Shown here: piece after piece, positions 23,301-34,659 of the stretch | Layout of the letters: every line of letters starts with the position of its first letter | How positions within the stretch are numbered: the stretch's first letter is position 1 | Assembly (NCBI GenBank): GCA_005765155.1 | Contig: VCCP01000003.1 | Location: 6,014,001-6,078,000, forward strand | Direction of reading: 5' to 3' | From: Zelopaecilomyces penicillatus | Taxonomy: Eukaryota > Ascomycota > Sordariomycetes > Hypocreales > Pseudodiploosporaceae | DNA: 64,000 nucleotides | Translations under genes and position numbers: made by a program | Notes under the pieces: model-generated | The model's database searches: none | Seen by the model: only the letters and a program-made list of their open reading frames with translations | What the model was told of the DNA's origin: nothing

Positions 23301-25427
23301 ACACTAGACGCGAGGACTGGAAAGGCCTCAACTTTGCTGGCAGTATTGACTGGGCTGTTGACCTCCAGTCCTTCACGTCCGATGACTTTGAGAATCTCCC
23401 TGATCGGCCCAAAGATGGGCACGGATGCATTGCAGGGGATGATTTGACCATCAACTCGGGCTCTCTTTGCGAATTTACCTGCAGGCTGGGATTTTGCCCA
23501 GACACCCTATGTCAGTGTATCTACGAGGGAGAGCTCAAAGAGCTTCCCAAGTCTATCAATGCCGTAAACGGGCGGTCTATTGACACGTTTGACGTTGATC
23601 TAAACCGTCTCTGCAACTTTGCTTGTAAGTACGGCATTTGTCCAGATGAAATATGTACCTCGACGCCCGTGGATAATTTCGGCATTGACCCCAGTGAACC
23701 AATCGAGTACTTTGACTACAAAGACAGAGTGAGAGAACAGTATGCAAACAAATGCAATATCTATAAGGATCCCCAGTATTTCAAAGATTCATTGGATCAG
23801 TGCTACAATGCTTGTTCTTTGAAGATCAAGGAGGCTCAGGATGCAGGTGAGATGGCCAACTACGGCTGCGTGGGCTTTTTCCCACTTGACAAACCAATTC
23901 CCTGGGTAGAAGAACTTGGACCTGGACAAGGTTTCAGCGCCCCAGGGGCTTGCAGCTGCAACAATCCGCTCGTGAACTTCTTCTTTGAGACATTCCTTGA
24001 CGCCATGGAGGCTATTGCTCAGGTATGCTGACCCCACAAGGCACGAAGGTTGACGCTTGGCCATCCAGTGCGGCAAGCAATGATCAATGGGCTGGCACAT
24101 TCTGATTGATACACAGATTGGCTGCTTCATTATCATGTCAACTCTCAAAGCCATTCTTGACATTGGGTTGGAAATTTTCCCAGCTGGAGCAGCACTCTCG
24201 ACTGGCTTAGGTACGTGTCTCTCACAGTTTCTCTTACAAGCTTTCCTTGTGCTCTATTTACTGACTTGGACTGCAGACGCCCTCGCCAACGCTGTCAAAC
24301 TGATTAACCACGTGTACGGTGAGGGAGAAGATCCCAACGGGGCTTGGGAGTGGTGGCTCAGCCCATGCGGCGGAACGAATCTTGTTCCAGACGATCTAAA
24401 GACAGCTTTTGACATAATCAGCCAGGCGACAGATCTAGGGAGCTTAAAGATACCCAAGAACATTAAAAAGGGTACCGGCAAAAAGGGCGACAAGAGCAAC
24501 CCCAACAATGGAGGTACCAGGCAGCCGGGCAACCCCCCACCACCCAGAAACAATGGCAACAATAACAGAAATCAATGCAATCCTGGGAGCGAAACGTTTC
24601 AGCGATTGGGTATAGGGAAAAACACACTTCGAGTGAGGAGCTGCGACCGGCAACACCAGACACACACCACCGACTTTGTGGTTACCACATTGACATACAA
24701 CGCCCAGGCCACCGCCCTTCCGATAACAAGAGAGTGCTCCAAGACATACTCCCAAGCATGTTTCCACTACAGCTCTGCAAACCGTCACAACCCCCAATGG
24801 GGGACATTGACATGCCCTCCAGAGGCTGCCGTCACCGCGCATCGGGAAGAGGGCAAGGCTGTGAGCAGTTGGAGGGACAGCCACGGGGCAGACTGGAAAG
24901 ACACGAAGCATCTCAAAAAACCTTCCATGATATGCCAAGCTGATGAGTGGCCGCCAGCGTACTTTTTGCGACGGAGTGACGCTGAATGGGCAAAAGGCGG
25001 CACAGACAGAACCGGGCAACGCGTACGCCATATATCTCATCTGGATAACGGTGGGGCTGGAAGGCTCTGGAGAGGAGTGTGTTTCAAAGACGCCTTGTTG
25101 GAGCTATCAGACTCTGATCTAGATAAAAAGGTAAAGAAGGCGAGACAGACCACCCCATTGAAACAAAGGGTTAAACACACGGAGCTTCACGTCGGCATCG
25201 ACATTAATGTTCGTCCTCAATTCTCTCTCACTTGGGGACATGCCGCCAACCCGCCGATTGACGATGGACTCTTCGATAATGCTTGCTGGCCGAGCCAGAT
25301 TGCAGTGGGAGACCCAGGCTTTTCTCTCTTGAGTCTTGACGAGTGGTACGACACAAACCCGAAGGGTAAACCAGGACCTCGATGGGACTACAACGCGCCA
25401 TATGTCAAGGGCACAAACGGAGATTGA
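20373..25427 (+). CDS. Killer-toxin-like GH18 chitinase with LysM, hevein and nuclease-like C-terminus
   Basis: Secreted subgroup-C chitinase of 1,536 aa. Six exons: 20373-22400, 22472-22751, 22845-23144, 23265-24022, 24117-24210 and 24277-25427; the introns (71, 93, 120, 94 and 66 nt) keep the frame. Order: signal peptide; LysM-like modules near residues 343-388 and 406-456; hevein-type chitin-binding Cys cluster (about 473-517, ACCSNWGFCG); GH18 barrel (about 557-895) with the intact catalytic DGIDIDWE at 666-673; a Cys-rich region; a hydrophobic stretch (exon 5); and a Pro/Asn/Gly linker. The last domain contains CQADEWPPA near 1375 followed by an N-x-x-A-G segment, resembling the NucA/NucB deoxyribonuclease motif. 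By analogy with zymocin, the chitinase part may deliver the C-terminal part. The nuclease call is inference. Confidence 0.88.
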
Positions 25428-27402
25428 GGGGGGGCTATCTTTCTCAATGTTAAGCCTGTTTGAAGAAGAGAGAAGAGATTGATGGACTTGTAGGTGTAAA
25501 TAGAAGATAGGAAACGTGAAGTATCTCGTTTCAAATTGACACTGCCGTTGAACACGGCCACCAAGATTACTTTTCTTACTTCCATCATATCTAGAATTGG
25601 CTTTTATGCATGCAAAACAATCCTCCCTTGGCCATTCATGACTTAGCCGTTTAACACCCGACGTTATGCAAATATCTCGGACTATGTCTCTTAAACTCCC
25701 GTTCCTTCACACATTTCTACCCACACATACCATCGTTGTCATCATCAACTCATCTATAAAAGACAGTCTCCCAGAGTTGAGCATAAAAAAATAAAAAGCA
25801 CTATATCCTATACTAAGTGCATATAGAATCTCCCTAACCCTATATGCATTACCTGGCCACACTAATGAATATCTCAGAAGATGAGCATCCTATTCGCTTT
25901 GATTGGTTCAACCCCTTATAGAATATCTTTTATGAGATGGACCCCCTCTCTAGGAAAAATCACGTTGATTGCGATGGGCTGGAAAAACAATAGCCGTCCG
26001 GGTAGAAGAAATGAGATTAGATGCATTTGTATGCCGCGCGGGAGCATCTTGCGTATTGATGATAATGGTAATAATGGTGCTGGAGAATTTAGGAAGGTAC
26101 TGTTAATGCTGGCAGTGGTTGGTGGACGTTCAGAAACTCGAAATATACGTTGTCATTGGACTTTTTGACAGATACATTGCATAAGATATTTTACTAGAAT
26201 AAAATAAGCTCTATGTAATTAACACATATCTTTCTTAGACCTTGTTGGTCGTTGGAGAGTGAAGAAAAGCGACGAAAGTCCATGCTGAAAGCGTATGGGG
26301 CTACCAGAGCCAACGTATTTGATCATGACATTGTTGTATTTAGTTTTGAGCGAGTATCACTACATAGATACAGCCATCTGTGCTACCCCTAGTTACAAAA
26401 GCGTGTAAGGCTGGCACTGTACTAAACACAAGCTTCTCTGTATCTACAATACGAATAGCAAAAAGTGAGGTATGTGAGGTATCTACAAATAGCAATTGGA
26501 TACCTACCTACACCGTAGTACTCTAATGATTACATCTCATCTCACCGATACCATCCCGCCTCAGGCTAGGCCAATCAGCAATGGAATGCGATAGGTGTAA
26601 TAATTGGGGCCCAAATAGGTGCAAATGTTACCTGATTTCCTGCTGACAGATCTTTTTCAGCTGCTTTGGTATCCTACTACGCCGCTTGGATCTGCCGTCT
26701 GTGGGTCTGGTAAGAGAAACGGGAATAGCTTCCAGTGAGACTTGAGCTGAGTGGTGGAGCTTCTACAACTACTACGTCGTACCTAGGTAACATCGGTTTC
26801 CTAGTTTTCCCCATATCTCTACGCCAGAAATGGATCCCGAATGTAGGCAATGCTATGGGGCCAATCACGTTGAATTCATGAACCTCCGTATCTTTATTGG
26901 GTGAGATCCCCATTTGGGGCACAAGAATATGTAACTATCCACTAGATAATTTTGGAAAAGATATGCCGTGTGTAAAAGCAATTATATCCCACCACTGCGG
27001 CACGGTTTCTTTTTTTCAAACCAAACCAAAAAAAAGAAAAGACTGCCTGTCAGACTCAGCATTTATTAGGAGAGAGACTGTGCCGTAAAAAGCTCTGCGT
27101 TGGCGAATCCCCTTGTTTTCTAGTCGTGTCTTAGATCCCAGTGTAAGACGAACTATATCAGTCTAAACTACTCTTCAGATCATCTCCTCCTCTAGATTTG
27201 AACTCCACTACGTAAAACGCGGCATGTATCTATTAGTACGCAGAAATCCACAAGTTATAACTATAAAGCAGCCGTGTTTCCTGTCTCCTTGGGCCAGTAT
27301 CAGTTACTCACTCTTCCTCATCCTCACATCAATCAAAGCCATCTTCCTCCTCACCGAAATACACCGAACCCTATTCCCGCCCCACCGCTTATTTTCTTCA
27401 AT
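25428..27402. repeat. Gene-free region; left part is a duplicated chitinase 3' flank
   Basis: About 2 kb with no supported gene. Positions 25548-26048 are alignable by eye with 28761-29296, beginning with a shared TTGAACACGGCCACCAAGA and ending with a shared GTATGCCGCGCGGGAGCATC. The rest (26049-27402) is A/T-rich and unremarkable apart from a TATA-like AACTATAAAG near 27258, upstream of the small secreted protein. Confidence 0.8.
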
Positions 27403-27576
27403 ATGAAGGCCATTATCTTTTTCACCATCTTTGCTGGACTCGCAATGGCCAACCCGCTCGTGTCCCGTCAAGAACCAGATCACCCCAACTGTTCCAATTA
27501 TCAGGGGCCCTGTGATCCCTATGGATGCTGCACTGGATATTATTGTGTTTGTGTCCCTAATTTCCACAAAACATGA
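27403..27576 (+). CDS. Small secreted knottin-like peptide, 57 aa
   Basis: The ORF begins MKAIIFFTIFAGLAMANPLV, a clear signal peptide with likely cleavage near residue 17-20. The remaining roughly 37 residues contain six cysteines spaced C-x6-C-x4-C-C-x4-C-x1-C, which fits the inhibitor cystine knot (knottin) pattern. A TATA-like box lies about 145 bp upstream. An internal SR pair after the signal could be a processing site. I do not recognise the family. It sits between the intact chitinase and its broken copy, in a region otherwise free of genes. Candidate effector or antimicrobial peptide by inference only. Confidence 0.65.
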   Translation: MKAIIFFTIFAGLAMANPLVSRQEPDHPNCSNYQGPCDPYGCCTGYYCVCVPNFHKT

Positions 27577-27884
27577 CCAAGCTAATTGATGCAATATAGG
27601 GGGACGCCGTCTGTGAGCCATATTAATCATGGTCTACGGCCATCAATCATGGCAAAGTATGGCTCTACATAAATCCCATACATGTCCACAGATGTTTACG
27701 GATCAGGTATCTAGAGGCATATAGAAGTAGTATCATCTTGTCATGCAAAACAGTTACCCTTTAAAGTACATGTTGTCTACCTATGCGTTGATCTTTAGTC
27801 TTTGGATGCCAAAAGGGCACTCATTAGCTATTCGTCCATATATAATAAATGCTTTGGAAGTACGGCCAACTTGCATGATCGAAA

Positions 27885-28755
27885 CCCATCTGGTGCCAAA
27901 GACGTTGACATTGGTGACATGAATTCGAACCGCTCGCATCGTCTCGCATGGCCACTTAACTCGAGCGAAATGGCAAGGGTGTGAAAGTGTACTGCAAAAG
28001 AGGGAGGCCTCAGAACGTGTGAAGCTTGATGCATTGCCATCCAACGTAGCAAGCAATAGTCGATTGCGTCAGCGTATTGATTGGTAACCAGCTTGATTTC
28101 TTCATTATCATGTCTTCTCAAGCTTTAAATTTCTCCAGCCAGAGTGGTGTTCTAGGGGGACCCAAAAACGTACCTTATGGTCCAAGTAGGTATATACCTT
28201 GAATTCACATCAACCAGTCTTGGCATCATTAACTTGGCTTTTTTATTGCCCCCATCTTTCTCCTCCGTGCTCGTGCTGTGCTCTGAATTGCTGACTTGCC
28301 ATGTGAGACGGTGTAGGAAAAGGTTCGGCAAGCAGCACGCTTCGGAGAAGTAGCAGCGATAGGTAGCATCAAAGTCACATCCCCGACGTCGTGACGGCTT
28401 CGATAAGATAAGTCGGTCGGGCGCTTCTCTTCCCATCATGAGAGAGTGCTACAAGTGATGCCCCCAAGCATGCTTTCAATTCAGTTCTGCAAGCAATTAC
28501 AACCCCGGATATTGTTGGGGGGGGGACCGCTACTCACCGCGGAAATGGCCAGGCTGTGAGAAGATGGAAGACCAAACATAGGGCAGATTGAACGGACAAG
28601 AAGAATCTCAGGGATCCGACAGAGACTTGCCAAAGTTTATGAGTGGGGGCCGCCTGCTTACTCCGTTCGAGAAGCCGACGACGAATTGAAGTTGGGCGGC
28701 ACAGACAGGAAGGGCCAGTGTGTGCGCTATATCTCCAAGAATGATGTTGAGTGAA
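27885..28755 (+). pseudogene. Broken second copy of the LysM/GH18 chitinase
   Basis: Scattered blocks match the intact chitinase in order. Positions 27885-28020 match the part of exon 1 just before the first LysM (about 21230-21420). 28020-28140 match intron 4/exon 5 (about 24045-24165, including GCAAGCAAT and TTCATTATCATGTC). 28441-28750 match the nuclease-like exon 6 (about 24730-25045, including AGGCTGTGAG and GGCGGCACAGACAG). Nearly all of the LysM, hevein and GH18 coding sequence is missing, and the frame is broken by many indels and stops. It cannot encode a working enzyme. Confidence 0.85.
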
Positions 28756-29297
28756 GCGTTGTTGAACACGGCCACCAAGACATGCTTCCTTTTTTTCCGT
28801 CATGTCTAGCATTGATTGACGGTTGTGCATACAAAGAAGTCCTCCCTTGGCCATCCATACATTACTTACATAGTGTTTCACCCGATGATATGCAAATGTC
28901 TCGTCCTTACCTTTAAACTCCCGCTCCATCAACACACATTTCCACTCAACGCACTATTGACGTCATCATCACACCTCCTCTATCAAAGGCAATCTCCCAA
29001 ATTTAAGCACAAACAAAAAAGCACTATAATTATCCCGTGCCAAGTGCGTGGACAATCCCCCCCAAACCCCGCGTGCGTTGCCTGGACACACACTAATGAA
29101 ATGTCTCAGAAGATGAGCCAGCCTATTCGCCTACTGGTCGGTTCAACCCCTTGCAGAATGAATGTCTTTCATAAAGATGGGTCCTACATAGAAAAAAGCA
29201 CGTCAATCATGACGCTGGCAAGCTGGAGCTGAAAAATAATGGCCGTCTGGGTAGACAAGTTAGATTAGATGCATTGGTATGCCGCGCGGGAGCATCC
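28756..29297 (+). repeat. Second copy of the chitinase 3' flank
   Basis: Alignable with 25548-26048 over its whole length. Differences are mostly transitions, with A/T in the 25.5-26.0 kb copy where this copy has G/C. The duplication ends at about 29297, only 108 bp before the carboxylesterase start codon. Confidence 0.85.
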
Positions 29298-29404
29298 CGC
29301 AAATTGCAGCTTCATGTATTATAAAACCCGCCTTGGTAAGGATTTCCACGCAAGCTTATTCTAATCGGCTTGATGTGTTTTCTTTCCTGATACACCACAC
29401 AACC

Positions 29405-31072
29405 ATGTGGTCCGCTCTCCTCCTCGCGCTGAGTCTCTCTGCGCAAACAGGCGCTGGTCAGCCTGTCACCGAACCACGAATCGCCGCCGCCGCCGAGTCC
29501 CCCACCGCAACACCGCCGGCCGGACCCATCACCGGAACCTCAACAGGCTCCGTCAGTCGATTCCTCGGCATCCCCTACGCCGCGCCTCCTGTCCGATTCG
29601 ACGCGCCACAGCCAGCCGCAGTTTGGAAAGATGCCTACGATGCCGTTCAATACAAAGCCGCATGTATCCAGAGTTTTGGTTACCCGTTAGAAAACCGGGA
29701 ACGGACAATAAAATGGTTCAATACACCGCCACCGCTGGCTGGGGAGAGTGAGGACTGTCTGTATCTGAATGTGTTTGCGCCGACGGGTGCGGAGGAAGGC
29801 TCCAAGGCGGTCTTGTTCTGGGTCTATGGAGGGAAGTTTGCGTTTGGCGCGGGGACGCTTCCACAGTATGATGGTTCGTCGTTTGCACAAAACCAGGATG
29901 TTGTCATCGTCACATTCAACTACCGCACAAACGTCTTTGGGTTTCCCGGAGTGCCGGGGAAGCCTTCTTCGGAACATAACCTTGGGTGAGTATTGAGCCT
30001 TGTAACTAAGACTTTAAGCCTCACTAATCCACCTTCATCTAGATTCCTTGATATACGATTAGCCCTCGACTGGGTCCAGCGCAATATTCAAGCCTTCGGC
30101 GGCGACCCCAACCGCGTCACCATCTTCGGCGAGAGCGCTGGCGGAAACGCCGTCGAGACTCTCATCACAAACCCGCCCAAACCGTTGAACTTCATCGGCG
30201 CCATCATGCAGTCCGGCCAGAGCTCTATTCCCTTACCGCACATCAACAAGGGCAGCTCATGGAAGAAACTGGTCGAGGCGGCGAAATGCGGTTCCAGCGA
30301 CGAGCTGGCTTGTATCCGTGCTCTATCGGCTTCCGAGCTCAAGGATCTGATTGAGAAGCAGAGACTTTCATTTTCTCCTGTGGAGGATGGTGGTGCCACT
30401 TTTGCTGGTACGGGCCGTGTAGATCGTCGCAAGTCGACGGCAGGCAATACGAAAATCGCCCGAGTGCCGATTCTTATCGGAAGTAATACCAATGATGGAG
30501 AGATTGCCGCCTACGGTGTTGCAGATACTCTGAGCGCTCTGAAAGAAATATTGCCGGCATCAACAGAAGATCTGATCCCCACGTTGATGGACGCCTACTC
30601 CGCGCAAGAGAAAAGAGACCCCGTCAACACCCAACTCGCCGCCATCCTGACAGACTACACAGCTTCATGCCCCTCCAAAATCGTTGCCGAAGAAAGCATA
30701 GCTGCGGGTATTCCCTCATGGCGCTACGTGTTCAATGCCAGCTTTGCCAACACCGAAATCTACCCTGGTAGCGGCGCTCACCACGCTTCCGAGATCCCAC
30801 TCATCTTTGGAACCTATCCAGTCGGCGGTACGCCCTACCAGGCCGAGTTAAGCAAAGCCATGCAGAAACTCTGGGCTGATTTTGCCAAGAGTCCTGCTCT
30901 AGGGCCGGGATGGGCATCTACTCCTAAGATTGCTGTGTTTGGCGCGGGTGTGAGGGCTGGTGGGAGTAGTGATGGATCGGGTCAGCCGACAATGGTGGTT
31001 GAGGACCCTGGCAGAGTTGACAAGCGATGTGCTTTCTACAAGGGTTTATATGACGCCGAGACTCTTAGTTGA
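29405..31072 (+). CDS. Secreted type-B carboxylesterase/lipase
   Basis: Alpha/beta-hydrolase of the carboxylesterase type-B family. Exons 29405-29985 and 30043-31072 flank a 57-nt intron (GTGAGT donor, CACTAAT branch); the protein is 536 aa. The signal peptide is MWSALLLALSLSAQTGAG. The family signature SEDCLYLNVFAP is present, and the nucleophile elbow GESAGG puts the catalytic Ser at 225. The acid is probably Glu347 (in TNDGE) and the His is at 440/441 (GAHHASEIPLIFG). The oxyanion-hole motif reads YGGKFAFG rather than the usual HGGGF or YGGGF. The start codon was chosen over an upstream in-frame ATG at 29279, which lies in the duplicated chitinase flank. Confidence 0.9.
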
Positions 31073-32704
31073 CTTGAGAGCTTGGTGTTGGGAGTTATTT
31101 ATTGGGTGATTTTGGGATCATAGCGTCTAGGAGCAGTTGAATACATTTGCCGACATAGCCTTGCATTGTGGATTAGCATAGGAGCGACTTGTTTACAGAC
31201 TGTTTGCATTGGCTATTCATTAGACTCATCTGAATCTTTTAGTGCTTTACTACAAAATAGACATGAGCCACTACAATGTTGTGATATAGATTAAACCCTT
31301 ACCATCATAAGGTAATGAACACTTGGTCCGCTTATCATGGTATCGAAGCATGTATTGAACCAGTTGAGATGCTGTTACCCCCTAGAACACCGATACTGTT
31401 AGTTTCTTCACCAACTATACATACCTGTCGTCCTTCTATTTCACCTTCAATATGAGGAATCGTACTATTGGTGATAGTCTTAATACTTAAACTCCTTGTC
31501 CCACATGGATCTCAGAGTTCATACCTGGTTTTGCATGCCTTTCAGCAAGCCCAGTTCTCCTATTGCCTTCTTCAAAAAGGTATCAACAGGCTCTCATCAC
31601 AGATCTCTCAAATCCCACCCCCCAGACCCCACAATCATTGGATGTTGTGCCATCTCTAAGTTCGCAACGGCACGTGTCAGCTTCAACCACAACACCACCA
31701 CAACAGGAAGTCGCGAACAACAACGAAAACTGTCCACAGAAACCCCTCACTTGCCCATTCCAACAGGAAGAGCTGAGCCTTATAAGCAAGTAAAAGAACG
31801 AACTCACCATCCAGTGATGAACATGAGTAGGAAGAGCTGCTGAGGGTACTTGTACCCATTACTAACACCACATTCTGCGCTTTATCCGAAGGCCACATCT
31901 GAGGACAGTCTGTTGTGGCCTAGGGGAAGAGTCAGACTTTATACACGAGGGTCAAAGCAGCATCGTGGAGTGGCGCAACGCATGGCTGAGCCAAGGTTTG
32001 CAGCAGTGGAGTTGGCAGCATTGCCTTGAGTGTGCGAGGTACCTCTGCAGTACCTTTGATGTATCTCTACTCGCTCTTCCTTCCTGGGAATGTTTCCTGG
32101 CAAAGTATCTCCAGACTGTTAATTCAATCCCTGAAACGCCAGGAAATAGCCCCTATTTTGTCGTCTCGAGGCGGTTGGTTGAGAATTCATCCCAGCAGTG
32201 ATAGCTTCGCCCAATTACAACCAAAGTTCAGCCTCATCTCCATCTCCAGCGAGGCCCCAACCAATACGGTCCCTGTGGCGGGTGCAATAAACGCCCAATA
32301 ATCCAATCTAGAATAAAGTTCTGCATGGCGAATCATCTAACTCTAGATGAAGGATGACGCTAGATTTTTCTAAGAATTAATGAGGTGCAGGATCGATCTG
32401 TGTGTGTGGCTTGCAGGGAACTGATATCCTCTCATCGTGGTAGACAGATGACGACACCCTGGGCCTAGGGTTCTCCACCAAAAGAAGCGACCAGGGTTAT
32501 TTATTATGTCTCTTTTTGGTGAGTGGAAAGATGGACGTGCCAATCAAGGAGCAGATCTTTGTGCCGATTCGGTAGGTCAGATAATATGCTGGGGTCCCAT
32601 CTGACAGTTGGGCGCTAATGCATGTGCGTTGCATCCCAGCATGTTCTGTTGTGACGCTATGCTGACTCCGTGGGCCACAGAAACTCACCATCTGCATCTC
32701 CAGT
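31073..32704. other. Intergenic region, nothing recognised
   Basis: About 1.6 kb. Short overlapping ORFs around 31490-31900 are CA-rich low-complexity readings. No conserved protein or RNA gene seen. Confidence 0.5.
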
Positions 32705-34132
32705 ATGAGAGTCACATTTATCCGCAGATTGACGCGCCCAGTGTTCTACCAGCGCTGCAGTACAAACATATCACACTATACACAGCTTCCACGTGGCGTT
32801 ATATATGAGCACATTGACGACGTGGAAAGCCTTGACCTGTACAAACCCGGGGGATACCATCCCATCGTAATCGGCCAGTATCTGCACCATCGATATCGTG
32901 TAGTGCACAAACTCGGCTATGGGTCTTACTCAACCACATGGCTAGCCAAGGATGAGCGGCTCGGGAGGTATGTTGCCGTCAAAGTCGGTACAGCTAGCTC
33001 AGACCCCAAGGAGGCCGATATTCTCAGTCGTCTCACCGATCTGGCTACCAATTCTGTCATTCAAAATAGAGGCCCTGGGAGGGCATTCATCACTCCGATA
33101 CTAGATCAGTTCAATATTGACGGCCCCAATGGAACTCATCCCTGTTTCGTCACCACTCCCGCGAGATGTAGTCTCTCAGATACCAAAGAAGCGCCAGGGC
33201 CCGGTATATTCCAACTGGATGTTGCCCGGTCTCTTGCAGCGCAACTCGTTTCAGCAGTGGCGTATATCCATAGTCAAGACTATGTCCATGGGGGTGAGTC
33301 TTGTGCTGAGTTCTTGTCGCGCCACTATCATTACATTGTCAAGCACATCTAACATCTCACCCATCAAGACCTTCATCAGGGGAACATACTCCTTCAACTA
33401 CCGTCACGGCTTGACAATCTCCCAGAAAACCTGCTGTACAAGGAATTCGGAAACCCAGATCCCAACCCTGTCCTTCGGATTGACAAAATGCCGCTCACAT
33501 CAGGCGTCCCTACTCACGTCTTCTCCCCCGTTTGGCTAGGCGAAGCAAGCCACAAAATATCACTCTCCGAAGCAAAGCTTCTCCTCATAGACTTTGGTGT
33601 CGCCTTTTGCCCAACAACCGAATCAAGATTCGAATCATACACACCACTTGATATTCGACCTCCTGAAGCCCGCTTTGCGCCAAATATACCTCTCTCTTTT
33701 GCATCCGATATCTGGAGCCTCGCATGCACAATCTGGGCTATCCTCGGCCAGAGGTCATTTTTAGACAGTTTCTTGCTCAGTCAAGACGATGTCACGGGCG
33801 ATCAAATCGATGCGCTTGGTCCCTTGCCACCTGAATGGTGGCAAAATTGGGAATCCCAGTCAAAGTCAAAAAGGTTCTCTGACAATGGACAACCCAAGGA
33901 GGGCCGATCTGTGTGGTCGTGGGACCAGCGCTTTGAAGATGGCATCCAACAGCCCCGACGCGAAAATGGTTGGGAAATAATGAGAGACAGGGAAAGAGAC
34001 GCCTTCTTTGAGATGATGCGGTGGATGCTAAAGTTCCGGCCAGGCGAACGGCCGACTGCTAGACAAGTGTTGGACTACGTGTGGATGCGCAAATGGGCCC
34101 TTCCCGAGTACGACAAAACTTGGAAACCATGA
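32705..34132 (+). CDS. SRPK-like serine/threonine protein kinase
   Basis: Exons 32705-33293 and 33369-34132 flank a 75-nt intron; the protein is 450 aa. The N-terminus MRVTFIRRLTRPVF and the following YHPIVIGQYLHHRYRVVHKLGYG are typical of the fungal SRPK-like family. Kinase landmarks are the Gly loop LGYGSYST (70-77), AVK with Lys93, and the catalytic loop, which reads HGDLHQGN with Asp197 formed exactly across the splice junction. LLIDFG has Asp271, PPEARF replaces APE, and SDIWSLACTIW follows. The loop has HGD in place of HRD, a known feature of this atypical branch. The end of the catalytic domain (RPGERPTARQVLDYVWMRKW) is complete, so the kinase is probably active. Substrates are unknown. 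Confidence 0.88.
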
Positions 34133-34659
34133 GAATGGCGTGAGTAACTGTGTGCTTGAGAAATCAGCAGGTAAGCAATCCATCCGAGACGACTATGTCT
34201 GAAGTGCTGAAGAGACAATGTAATGTTGTCAATCTTACCAGGATCACTTTCAATCTTAAGATTGCCGCACACATTAATCACATGAAATAGACAAGGTTGT
34301 ACCGTCAACAATAGTTAAATATTATACTATGGCTATTGCATTGTTCCCCTGTTGCGTTCCCCAAAAGAAACCCAAACATTAAAAGGAGAGCCAACACATT
34401 TCCGTCGTCATGACACATCACAGAACAAAAGAGTTCCATTTCCAATATTCCCAAACAAATATTCCCCAGAACAAAGAAAAAAATATTCCCAAACTAATAA
34501 AAAATCACATTACTTCCCAATTTTTACCCCATCCGCCCTTTAGCTCTCTCATCTCCTGCCCATAAAATGATTGTCCGCAAACAAGAAGTCAATTCGAATG
34601 CTTGCTTGCATCTAGATTATTGCGCAAAAGACCGAGCGTGGCGCCGTGGCCGGGAGAGT
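34133..34659. other. Intergenic region, A-rich
   Basis: About 530 bp with repeated AATATTCCC(A/C) motifs around 34440-34500. No gene seen. Confidence 0.5.

Noticed and set aside
24444..25040. 198-codon ORF antisense to the chitinase last exon
   Set aside because: The sense frame carries the continuous protein matched also in the pseudogene copy.
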